Assembly: GCA_030638325.1 (NCBI GenBank)
Contig: DAOWEV010000077.1
Location: 1-6,922, forward strand
From: Bacteroidales bacterium
GTDB lineage: Bacteria; Bacteroidota; Bacteroidia; Bacteroidales; JAGOPY01
Reading direction: 5' to 3'
Length of the DNA stretch: 6,922 nucleotides
The position numbers were made by a program, and so were the translations under genes. Below the pieces are notes generated by a model. That model ran no database searches and was not told the origin of the DNA. It saw nothing but the letters and a program-made list of their open reading frames with translations. Below, in pieces: positions 1-6,463 of this stretch (its first letter is position 1; each line of letters starts with the position of its first letter).

Positions 1-1985
1 GCAGGTTTTTTCTTTCCGCTGTCTTTTATTTCTTCGCCCGGGATATATTTTTCATCCGCATAAGGCCTTTTTCCAAAGATTTTCTCAAGGTCTTCACTGA
101 AGATCACTTCTTTTTCCAGAAGAATGGCAGCCAGTTTATTAAGCTTATCTCTATTCTCGTTAAGGATTTTGAGGGCTCTTTGGTAGGCATTCTCAACCAG
201 TTTTTTAATTTCCTGGTCGATGATCTCAGCAGTCTTTTCGCTAAAAGGTTTATGGAAAGAATATTCCTGCTGGCCGGTAGAGTCATAATAACTGATATTT
301 CCAATCTTATCATTCAATCCAAAGAAGACCACCATACTGTAGGCTTGCTTGGTCACTTTTTCAAGGTCGTTCAGGGCGCCCGTGGATATTTTGCCGAAAG
401 CTATTTTTTCGGCAGCTCTTCCACCCAGTGCGGCAGTCATTTCATCAAACATTTGATCAAATGTTGTGATCTGCCTTTCTTCAGGAAGGTACCAGGCCGC
501 GCCAAGTGCTTTGCCTCTCGGCACTATGGTTACCTTGACCAACGGATGGGCATGTTCGGTCAACCATGAGATGGATGCATGTCCTGCTTCATGGAAGGCG
601 ATCACCTTCTTTTCTTTAGGGGAAATGATCTTATTTCTTTTCTCAAGTCCACCTATGATCCGGTCGATGGCATCCATGAAATCCTGCCGGTCTATGATCT
701 TTTTGCCATTTCTGGCTGCAATGAGGGCTGACTCATTACAGACGTTGGCAATATCAGCGCCCGAAAATCCAGGCGTTTGCCTGGCCAGAAACTCAAGATT
801 TACACTTTCTTTGTTCATCTTAAGTTCTTTGGCATGAACTTCAAATATGGCCTTGCGCTCTTTCAGGTCGGGAAGTTCAACCTGTATCTGCCGGTCGAAT
901 CTGCCGGCCCTTAAAAGGGCCATATCCAGAATGTCGGCCCTGTTGGTGGCAGCCATGATGATCACACCGGAGTTGGTGGAAAAGCCATCCATCTCCGTCA
1001 GCAGCTGGTTGAGGGTATTTTCTCTTTCGTCGTTAGCGCCTGTTATTGCATTACGGCCCCTGGCCCTGCCAATTGCGTCAATCTCATCGATAAAGATGAT
1101 GCAAGGTGATTTTTCCTTGGCCTGCTTAAACAGATCACGTACCCTGGAAGCCCCGACACCTACGAACATCTCAACAAAATCCGAACCGGAAATAGAGAAG
1201 AAAGGAACCTGTGCTTCTCCGGCCACAGCTTTGGCCAGTAATGTCTTACCAGTTCCCGGAGGCCCTACCAGTAACACCCCTTTGGGGATCTTTCCGCCGA
1301 GTTGTGTGTATTTTCCCGGGCTTTTCAGGAAATCCACCACTTCTTTAACTTCGATCTTTGCCTCTTCCAGACCCGCAACATCGGTAAAATTGATATTAAT
1401 GCTGGCACTTTTATCATAAAGTTGAGCCTTCGACTTGCCAATATTAAAGATCTGGCCTCCGGCACCGCCAGCGCCTCTGCTCATCATTCGCATGATGAAT
1501 ATCCATACGACCACCAATATCAGGATCGGTACTACCCATCCCAATATATCTCCTGTCCAGTTTCTCCTGATCTCATTTTCAATATAAACCGGATCATCCA
1601 GGTTTTCCTGCGTTGCTTCAACCCTGTTCTCAAAAGTCTCCGGAGAAGACGGGTTGTAGATATATTGCGGGGTGGACTTTCCCATGCCCTGTTTATCCAA
1701 ACCTTCATACTTTGGTTTGCTGTACTTTTCCTCCTTGATAAAAATTTCAGCGGTTTCTTTATTCACGAGGATAATTCGTGCTATGTCATCGTCCTCCAGC
1801 ATTATCTTCAGTTCGCCCCAGGTAACCTTATCCGGGCTTCCTTCAAAATTTATCAGATAGGTTGCAAAAAAAACAACAGCCAAAATACCGTAAATCCAGT
1901 AAAAATTGAATTTGCTTTTATTGCTCTTCCCCTTCGGATTTTCTGGTGTCAGTTTATTTTTGATATTTTTATTGTCTTCTGCCAT
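1..1985 (-). CDS. ftsH: ATP-dependent zinc metalloprotease FtsH (3' end cut by window edge)
   Basis: FtsH is a membrane-anchored AAA+ protease that unfolds and degrades damaged or short-lived membrane and cytosolic proteins as a hexamer. 661 residues are visible and no stop codon is reached, but the reading is already in the charged, lysine-rich tail, so only a short piece should be missing. Seen in order: first membrane segment at about residues 29-45, a periplasmic part, second membrane segment at about 147-166 followed by a Gly-rich stretch, Walker A GPPGTGKT (241-248), the pore motif FVGVG, Walker B with D300-E301, the second region of homology with arginine fingers in AGRFDR (about 360-365), the zinc site HEAGH (465-469) and the third zinc ligand D540. 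All catalytic residues are present. The ATG at 1983-1985 is the only sensible start because it leaves a short basic cytosolic tail before the first membrane segment. The gene lies 32 bases downstream of rsfS, very likely in one transcript. No Shine-Dalgarno sequence is seen, as is usual in Bacteroidetes. Confidence 0.98.
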   Translation of the reverse strand, partial: MAEDNKNIKNKLTPENPKGKSNKSKFNFYWIYGILAVVFFATYLINFEGSPDKVTWGELKIMLEDDDIARIILVNKETAEIFIKEEKYSKPKYEGLDKQGMGKSTPQYIYNPSSPETFENRVEATQENLDDPVYIENEIRRNWTGDILGWVVPILILVVVWIFIMRMMSRGAGGAGGQIFNIGKSKAQLYDKSASININFTDVAGLEEAKIEVKEVVDFLKSPGKYTQLGGKIPKGVLLVGPPGTGKTLLAKAVAGEAQVPFFSISGSDFVEMFVGVGASRVRDLFKQAKEKSPCIIFIDEIDAIGRARGRNAITGANDERENTLNQLLTEMDGFSTNSGVIIMAATNRADILDMALLRAGRFDRQIQVELPDLKERKAIFEVHAKELKMNKESVNLEFLARQTPGFSGADIANVCNESALIAARNGKKIIDRQDFMDAIDRIIGGLEKRNKIISPKEKKVIAFHEAGHASISWLTEHAHPLVKVTIVPRGKALGAAWYLPEERQITTFDQMFDEMTAALGGRAAEKIAFGKISTGALNDLEKVTKQAYSMVVFFGLNDKIGNISYYDSTGQQEYSFHKPFSEKTAEIIDQEIKKLVENAYQRALKILNENRDKLNKLAAILLEKEVIFSEDLEKIFGKRPYADEKYIPGEEIKDSGKKKP

Positions 1986-2017
1986 TATGTCTTGTTCACT
2001 AAATTACAATTTACCTG

Positions 2018-2389
2018 TTACTCTTCGCTCTCATAAGTCTCTACTGTTGCATCAGCCCACAGTTTTTCAAGCTGAAAGAACAAACGGGTTTCTTCCTGAA
2101 AGATGTGTACAACCACATCCACATAGTCTAACAAAATCCATTCCGCATTTTCCCGGCCTTCCTTATGCCAGGGGTCAATCCCTGTTTCCTTATCTACTGT
2201 TTCCAGCACAGCTTTTGTGATCGCGTCTACCTGAGGCCTTGACGTTCCATGACAAATGATAAAATACTCAGCAACAGAATTTTCAATGTTTTTCAGGTTC
2301 AGACTTATGATTCGTTTCCCTTTTTTTTCCTGCATCCCTTTGATGACGAACTTTGACAGGGATTCTGAGTTGTTTTTTTTCTTTGCCAT
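2018..2389 (-). CDS. rsfS: Ribosomal silencing factor RsfS (YbeB/Iojap family)
   Basis: RsfS binds ribosomal protein uL14 on the large subunit and blocks joining of the subunits, which lowers translation in slow growth or starvation. The 123-residue product has the usual family length. It shows the family core: a basic N-terminus, the strand motif AEYFIICHGTS, the PQVDAITKAV helix, and the C-terminal WILLDYVDVVVHIF followed by an FFQLEKLW helix, ending in an acidic tail. It is the first gene of an rsfS-ftsH pair, an arrangement common in Bacteroidetes, and it is divergent from birA. The ATG at 2387-2389 is preceded by an AT-rich leader without a Shine-Dalgarno sequence. A perfect TAnnTTTG box lies about 22 bases upstream. 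I see nothing odd in the protein. Confidence 0.97.
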   Translation of the reverse strand: MAKKKNNSESLSKFVIKGMQEKKGKRIISLNLKNIENSVAEYFIICHGTSRPQVDAITKAVLETVDKETGIDPWHKEGRENAEWILLDYVDVVVHIFQEETRLFFQLEKLWADATVETYESEE

Positions 2390-2411
2390 TCAAATCATTT
2401 TGATCAGAATG

Positions 2412-2419
2412 CAAAATTA
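2412..2419 (-). promoter_or_regulatory. Putative -7 box (TAATTTTG) of the rsfS-ftsH operon
   Basis: On the minus strand this octamer reads TAATTTTG, a full match to the Bacteroidetes -7 consensus TAnnTTTG. It sits 22 bases before the rsfS ATG, which gives a leader of roughly 15-20 bases. No clear TTTG is found at the expected -33 position, so the call rests on one box and its position. Such an octamer can occur by chance in AT-rich spacers. Confidence 0.35.
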
Positions 2420-2510
2420 ATCAAAATGTTCGATATACCTGAGCTTTAGAACATTTATGATTCATATATAATAAATCCTTACATTAGCCCCAAAAAATAC
2501 ACGGAAACAA

Positions 2511-3257
2511 TTGACTATAGGAAGCCATATCATTGAGCTGAAGAGCACTGCATCCACCAACATACATGCAGTAAAAATACTGGAGGATGAAAGGCCTGAA
2601 GAAGGTACTGTTATCATCACTGATGAGCAAACAGCCGGCACAGGAACAGATGTTAATTTATGGGAGAGTGAACCTGGTAAAAACCTGACATTCAGTCTTA
2701 TAATTTACCCGGATTCACTCCATCCAGAGAAGCAATTCTATCTTAATAAGGTGTTTTCATTGGGGCTGCACGACAGCCTGAAAGAAATTTTACCGAAAGC
2801 AGGGATATCTGTCAAATGGCCCAATGATATTTATATTGAGGATAAAAAAGTTGCCGGGATCCTGATCCGGAACAGTATCCGTGATAATACCTTTAATTAT
2901 TCAGTGATAGGCATTGGGGTCAATGTGAATCAGGAAATATTCAGAAGTGATGCTCCCAATCCGGTCTCACTAAAGCCTTACACAGGCCATGACCTTGATT
3001 TGAAAATGGTATTGCAACATGTTTGCAACAGATGCAACGAAAGGCTGTTATCCTTATATAAAAAAGATTTTCACAAGCTTGATTGGGATTATTTGCGTGC
3101 CCAATACCGTTTTGGGGAACATGCTGAATATATTTTTCAGGGAAATAAGATCATGGCCACTATTCGTGGGGTCAATGAATTCGGGAAACTGATATTGGAA
3201 TTATCCGGCGGGCGATTGCTGGAATGCGACCTGAAAGAAGTTGAGTTTGTCCTTTGA
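2511..3257 (+). CDS. birA: Biotin--[acetyl-CoA-carboxylase] ligase, monofunctional, TTG start
   Basis: This enzyme activates biotin with ATP to biotinyl-AMP and transfers it to the lysine of biotin carboxyl carrier domains such as that of acetyl-CoA carboxylase. The 248-residue product has only the catalytic domain and a small C-terminal SH3-like domain (about 205-248). The N-terminal DNA-binding domain of E. coli BirA is absent, so it is unlikely to be a repressor. Seen: the substrate motif STASTN (12-17), the catalytic KWPND (102-106), KVAGILI (113-119) and GIGVNVNQ (134-141). The biotin-binding loop, GRGRRGRKW in E. coli, reads GTGTDVNLW here (43-51), so the usual arginines are missing; the following WESEPGKNL is typical of Bacteroidetes. 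The start is inferred to be TTG at 2511. No ATG or GTG lies between the in-frame stop at 2472 and this codon, and the conserved fold begins directly after it. It diverges from rsfS and converges on the SRPBCC gene. Confidence 0.94.
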   Translation: MTIGSHIIELKSTASTNIHAVKILEDERPEEGTVIITDEQTAGTGTDVNLWESEPGKNLTFSLIIYPDSLHPEKQFYLNKVFSLGLHDSLKEILPKAGISVKWPNDIYIEDKKVAGILIRNSIRDNTFNYSVIGIGVNVNQEIFRSDAPNPVSLKPYTGHDLDLKMVLQHVCNRCNERLLSLYKKDFHKLDWDYLRAQYRFGEHAEYIFQGNKIMATIRGVNEFGKLILELSGGRLLECDLKEVEFVL

Positions 3258-3268
3258 AAGTTTTGGCA

Positions 3269-3676
3269 TTAACCCAGTTCTTCCCCTAATTTCTCTGCCA
3301 TGATATTAACGAGGTTACGCAGCGGGTTGGAAGCCATCATCTTGAATATCGGGCTCAGATCTGCATTCAGTTCGATAAATACTTCGGTTGAAGATTCAGA
3401 TAAAGTTTTAAGCTTACAGTTTAGTTCAAAGTTAAAAGGTACTTTTCCATCGGAAACTAATGATACCTGCTGGTTTGGTGTCCTTTTTTCAACTTTCAGG
3501 CCGATCGTTGCCATGTTTTTGATCGTGAAGTTGCAATGATCTGTGGTTGATTGCCAGTCAACCACCTGGTCAGGCATCATTTTTTCAAAATTACTCAGGT
3601 CTGACAAAAACGCAAAAGTTTCAGCCACAGGCCTGTTAATGCAGACTTTATCACTGTTAAATTTTACCGTCCCCAT
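3269..3676 (-). CDS. Small SRPBCC (START/polyketide-cyclase-like) fold protein, function unknown
   Basis: From the ATG at 3674-3676 the product is 135 residues, about the size of a single SRPBCC domain, a fold that makes a deep hydrophobic ligand pocket. Visible family traits are the N-terminal strand with a following PVAETFAFLSDLSNFEKMMP helix region, a central beta sheet (CNFTIKNMATIGLKVEKRTP, FNFELNCKLKTL, STEVFIELNADL) and a C-terminal helix beginning near PIFKMMASNPLRNLVNIMAEKL. There is no signal peptide or membrane segment, so it should be cytosolic. The ligand is not predictable. A GTG at 3695-3697 would add seven residues, but the ATG fits the domain edge better. The start overlaps the last 13 bases of pyrE, which points to translational coupling. 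Homologues beside pyrE are sometimes mislabelled orotate phosphoribosyltransferase because of this neighbour; nothing in this protein resembles that enzyme. Confidence 0.88.
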   Translation of the reverse strand: MGTVKFNSDKVCINRPVAETFAFLSDLSNFEKMMPDQVVDWQSTTDHCNFTIKNMATIGLKVEKRTPNQQVSLVSDGKVPFNFELNCKLKTLSESSTEVFIELNADLSPIFKMMASNPLRNLVNIMAEKLGEELG

Positions 3677-4305
3677 TTCTTCGGATTTTCGCGCCACGCG
3701 ATCAACGCTTCAATGTCTTTTTTACTTATGAAGTTTTCTTCTGCTGCTCTTTGGACAAGTATATTATAGTCGGACAGCGTGATGAGCTTGCAGTCATGTT
3801 TTTTGAAATTTTCGCGGGAAATATCAAGGTCATAGGAAAATATGGCTACCATGCCTTTTACATTGCATCCCGCCTCCCGGAGAGCATCTACGGCAGCCAG
3901 GCTGCTCTTTCCTGTGGATACAAGATCTTCGATCACTACCACCGATTTACCAGCTTCAATCCTCCCTTCAATCTTGTTCTCCATGCCATGTTGTTTCTGG
4001 GTCGACCTGACATAAACAAACGGCAGGCCCAACTCCTGTGCTACCAGGGCTCCCTGTGCAATGCCTGCGGTGGCCACCCCGGCGATCAGGTCAACGATCC
4101 CAAATTCTTCCATGATAATTTGGGCAAACTGCTGTCGTATATAGGTTCTGATAGTTGGGAACGACAGTGTGATCCGGTTATCGCAGTAAATAGGTGAGAT
4201 GATCCCGGATGTCCAGGTAAAGGGTTTGTCAGGGTTCAGCTTCACAGCCTTGATTTGCAATAAAAACTTGGCAGTAGTATTGGCAATGTCCTCGTTAAAT
4301 ATCAT
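3664..4305 (-). CDS. pyrE: Orotate phosphoribosyltransferase
   Basis: PyrE joins orotate to PRPP to make orotidine 5'-phosphate in pyrimidine synthesis; it is a cytosolic dimer. The 213-residue product has the same length as E. coli PyrE. Seen: the N-terminal KLNPDKPFTWTSGIISPIYCDNR region (22-44), which binds substrate; the flexible catalytic loop around R100, K104 and H106-G107; and the PRPP-binding motif VVVIEDLVSTGKSS (122-135). The frame stays open upstream to an ATG at 4596, but that would run deep into coaD on the other strand. The ATG at 4303-4305 gives the standard N-terminus MIFNEDIANTTAKFLLQ and is therefore chosen. It has a perfect -7 box only four bases upstream, so its mRNA is probably leaderless. 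It overlaps the downstream SRPBCC gene and is divergent from coaD. Confidence 0.97.
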   Translation of the reverse strand: MIFNEDIANTTAKFLLQIKAVKLNPDKPFTWTSGIISPIYCDNRITLSFPTIRTYIRQQFAQIIMEEFGIVDLIAGVATAGIAQGALVAQELGLPFVYVRSTQKQHGMENKIEGRIEAGKSVVVIEDLVSTGKSSLAAVDALREAGCNVKGMVAIFSYDLDISRENFKKHDCKLITLSDYNILVQRAAEENFISKKDIEALIAWRENPKKWGR

Positions 4306-4309
4306 GCTG

Positions 4310-4317
4310 CAAAGGTA
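4310..4317 (-). promoter_or_regulatory. Putative -7 box (TACCTTTG) of pyrE, implying a near-leaderless mRNA
   Basis: On the minus strand this reads TACCTTTG, an exact TAnnTTTG match. It ends four bases before the pyrE ATG. If the start point lies the usual few bases after the box, transcription begins on or next to the A of the ATG. A TTTC about 17 bases further upstream (4334-4337) is a weak candidate for the -33 element. This is an inference from the motif and its position. Confidence 0.5.
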
Positions 4318-4404
4318 TATAATTTGAGAGATTGAAATGTCTCTTAATTTATATTTCAACAAGTTATTATCAACGGGCGTGCCGGCAACTACCAAAATAA
4401 AACC

Positions 4405-4412
4405 TATTTTTG
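4405..4412 (+). promoter_or_regulatory. Putative -7 box (TATTTTTG) of coaD and the following fusion gene
   Basis: TATTTTTG is an exact match to the Bacteroidetes TAnnTTTG -7 consensus. It ends 13 bases before the coaD ATG, which gives a leader of about ten bases. No convincing TTTG is seen at -33. Together with the pyrE box it makes a divergent promoter pair in the 120-base spacer 4306-4425. Confidence 0.5.
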
Positions 4413-4425
4413 TAGAAAAACTTCC

Positions 4426-4890
4426 ATGGATAAAATTGCTGTGTTTCCGGGTTCTTTTGATCCCATCACTAAGGGTCATGAATCCATTATCAAAAGGGCG
4501 CTTCCATTGTTTGATAAGATCATCGTTGCCATTGGTGTGAATGCAGAAAAGCAACACTTCTTTCCCATTCAGAAGCGTATGAAATGGATTCAGCAAGTAT
4601 TTCAGGATGAACCGAAAATAGTGGTGGATAAGTATTCCGGGATGACGGTGGATTATTGCCGGAAAATGAATGCCGGTTTTATCCTGAGAGGGCTCAGAAC
4701 CTCTGCCGATTTTGAATTTGAAAGAAGTATCGGGCAGATCAATAAAAAACTTTATCCGGAGATCGAAACAATATTTTTATTAACAACGCCCGAGCTCACA
4801 GCCCTGAACTCATCCATCATAAGAGATATTATCAGGCATGGTGGTGATGCCAGCCCATTTGTCCCCGAATCTATTGATCTTTTTGATTAA
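4426..4890 (+). CDS. coaD: Phosphopantetheine adenylyltransferase (PPAT)
   Basis: CoaD transfers AMP from ATP to 4'-phosphopantetheine to make dephospho-CoA, the penultimate step of coenzyme A synthesis; it is a cytosolic hexamer. The 154-residue product has typical length. It shows the nucleotidyltransferase signature GSFDPITKGH (9-18, with T15 and H18 as the T/HxGH motif), K42 in the substrate site, RGLRTSADFEFE (88-99) and the ATP-binding NSSIIRD (128-134). The ATG at 4426 is directly before the first strand (KIAVFPGSF), so the start is secure. A -7 box lies just upstream. The stop is six bases before the ATG of the next gene, so the two are almost certainly cotranscribed. Confidence 0.98.
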   Translation: MDKIAVFPGSFDPITKGHESIIKRALPLFDKIIVAIGVNAEKQHFFPIQKRMKWIQQVFQDEPKIVVDKYSGMTVDYCRKMNAGFILRGLRTSADFEFERSIGQINKKLYPEIETIFLLTTPELTALNSSIIRDIIRHGGDASPFVPESIDLFD

Positions 4891-4896
4891 ATTTTA

Positions 4897-6405
4897 ATGA
4901 AAAAAAGAGTCAAACTTACTGTTCCCAGCGATATAGAATACCTGCCAATAGTGCTGAATTCAGTTAAGGAAATGGCCGGTATCATGGGTTTTGAACAGGA
5001 GGATATATACAATCTGGAGATGGGCACAGAAGAAGCTGTGTCCAACGTCATTAAATATGCTTTTGAAAAAGATGAAGATGCCAGTTTTGAGATTATTCTG
5101 GAACCCCAGACGCTTGGATTGAGCATTATCATCAAGGAAAAAGGAATTCCCTTTGATCCTTCACTCGTTCATGAATATTCGATAGATACGCTAAAAAAAG
5201 ACCTGGATCAGAAAGGCCTTGGAACGTTCCTCATGAAACAGATCCTGGATGAGGTATCATTTCAGAACCTGGGTAAGGAAGGCAAGCAGACCATCCTTTT
5301 TAAACATTTGAATAACAAGCAAATACATGAGCTGCTCTCCAAAAAAGAGTTGGTTGAAGCTGAACATGAAAAGAACGAAGAAGCGCTCCCTAAAGGATCA
5401 GTCAGGTATACGGTCCGCAGAATGAAACCGGAAGAAGCTGTGGAGGTATCAAAAGGAGCCTATAGCTCTTATGGCTATACATATGTCCATGAAGATGTCT
5501 ATTATCCTGACAGGGTCAGGGAACTCAATAAAACCGGTAAGCTGATCTCCTTTATAGCCATTACAGATAATAATGAAATCATTGCACACAATGCTATAGA
5601 ATGTGAAGATGATGACTTGCCTCCGGAAAAAGGTGTGGCCTTTACGAAACCGAAATACAGGGGACAGGGTTGTTTAAGCAAGCTAAGCATCGCAATTCTT
5701 GAAGAAGCAAAGAAACGCCGGTTTACTGGTATTTATGCCCGTGCAATCACAACACATTCATTCTCTCAAAAAAACGTTATAAAATTTGGCTTTAAGGAAT
5801 GCGCAATTTTTATCTCAAGCGGAATCGAGAGAGTTTACAAAGGAATTGACCAGAAAAAACCACAACGTGAAAGTGTCGTCATTATGTTTCTTTATATCAA
5901 TCCCCCGGCGCTTCACAAGGTCTACCCTCCAACTCGCCACAGGAAAATGATAGAATCCATATACCGTCACCTTGGAGTGAATCCTGAAATCACCAGCCCG
6001 GGTGAAATTGCCGAACTGCCAGCCGAAGCTACAACTACCAGGGTGAAAACCGATCATAATAGCCTGACTGCCCATATCTCGGTATTGAACTATGGTAAAA
6101 ATGCAGTAGCAGAGGTTCATAAAAACTTAAAGTCCCTTTGTTTGCAGAGACTTGAAACCATTTATTTATATTTGAGACTGGATGATGAATATACGGCGAT
6201 GCTGACAAGCGAATTTGAAAAACTGGGATTCTTCTTCTCCGGTATCATGCCCGGTAACAAAGGCAATGATGAGTTGGTTCTGCAATACCTCAATAATTAT
6301 GTGATCAATTATGATCAATTACAAATCGCTTCGGAAAAAGGAAAAGAACTACTGGAATATATCAGGAAACTCGATCCGGATCAATTATCTGTTGGTATTG
6401 ATTAA
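4897..6405 (+). CDS. Fusion of RsbW-like ATPase domain, GNAT acetyltransferase and degenerate second GNAT-like domain
   Basis: The 502-residue cytosolic protein has three parts. Residues 1-138 look like the GHKL ATPase fold of anti-sigma kinases RsbW/SpoIIAB: N box EEAVSN (45-50), a G1 box reading EKGIPFDP (81-88, where D-x-G-x-PFDP is usual) and a G2 box KGLGTFLMKQILDEV (106-120). A charged linker (about 139-167) leads to a GNAT acetyltransferase domain (about 168-305), whose acetyl-CoA-binding loop is YRGQGCLSKL (254-263). Residues 320-502 include LGFFFSGIMPG (443-453) followed by VLQYL, resembling the end of a GNAT domain but without a visible acetyl-CoA loop; I read this as a degenerate second GNAT module. 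A six-base gap to coaD indicates cotranscription, which is notable because CoA is the precursor of the GNAT donor. No STAS antagonist, PP2C phosphatase or sigma factor is in the window. The overall fusion is recognised by domain resemblance only; the substrate is unknown. Confidence 0.9.
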   Translation: MKKRVKLTVPSDIEYLPIVLNSVKEMAGIMGFEQEDIYNLEMGTEEAVSNVIKYAFEKDEDASFEIILEPQTLGLSIIIKEKGIPFDPSLVHEYSIDTLKKDLDQKGLGTFLMKQILDEVSFQNLGKEGKQTILFKHLNNKQIHELLSKKELVEAEHEKNEEALPKGSVRYTVRRMKPEEAVEVSKGAYSSYGYTYVHEDVYYPDRVRELNKTGKLISFIAITDNNEIIAHNAIECEDDDLPPEKGVAFTKPKYRGQGCLSKLSIAILEEAKKRRFTGIYARAITTHSFSQKNVIKFGFKECAIFISSGIERVYKGIDQKKPQRESVVIMFLYINPPALHKVYPPTRHRKMIESIYRHLGVNPEITSPGEIAELPAEATTTRVKTDHNSLTAHISVLNYGKNAVAEVHKNLKSLCLQRLETIYLYLRLDDEYTAMLTSEFEKLGFFFSGIMPGNKGNDELVLQYLNNYVINYDQLQIASEKGKELLEYIRKLDPDQLSVGID

Positions 6406-6463
6406 CGATTTGAGATTTCAGATTTTTTTTCACACTAATCGTTTACTTAGTGAAATAAATCCT

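Noticed and set aside
884..925. FtsH second region of homology reads RAGRFDR instead of the common RPGRFDR
   Set aside because: The Ala form is, as far as I know, ordinary in Bacteroidetes FtsH and the arginine fingers are kept.
180..2220. Several plus-strand reading frames of 60-240 codons opposite ftsH and rsfS
   Set aside because: They are antisense shadows of strongly conserved genes, and none encodes a recognisable domain.
3677..3697. GTG start for the SRPBCC gene, seven codons upstream
   Set aside because: Possible, but it deepens the overlap with pyrE and adds residues before the domain; the ATG at 3676 is the better choice.
4306..4596. In-frame upstream extension of pyrE to an ATG at 4596
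   Set aside because: It would overlap about 170 bases of coaD on the other strand and add residues unlike any PyrE N-terminus; the ATG at 4305 gives the normal length and sits right after a promoter box.
6433..6452. CACTAA/TTAGTG hairpin as a terminator after the fusion gene
   Set aside because: The stem is a weak 6 bp with an 8-base loop, and the T run lies before it rather than after it on the plus strand; on the minus strand it is followed by A residues.
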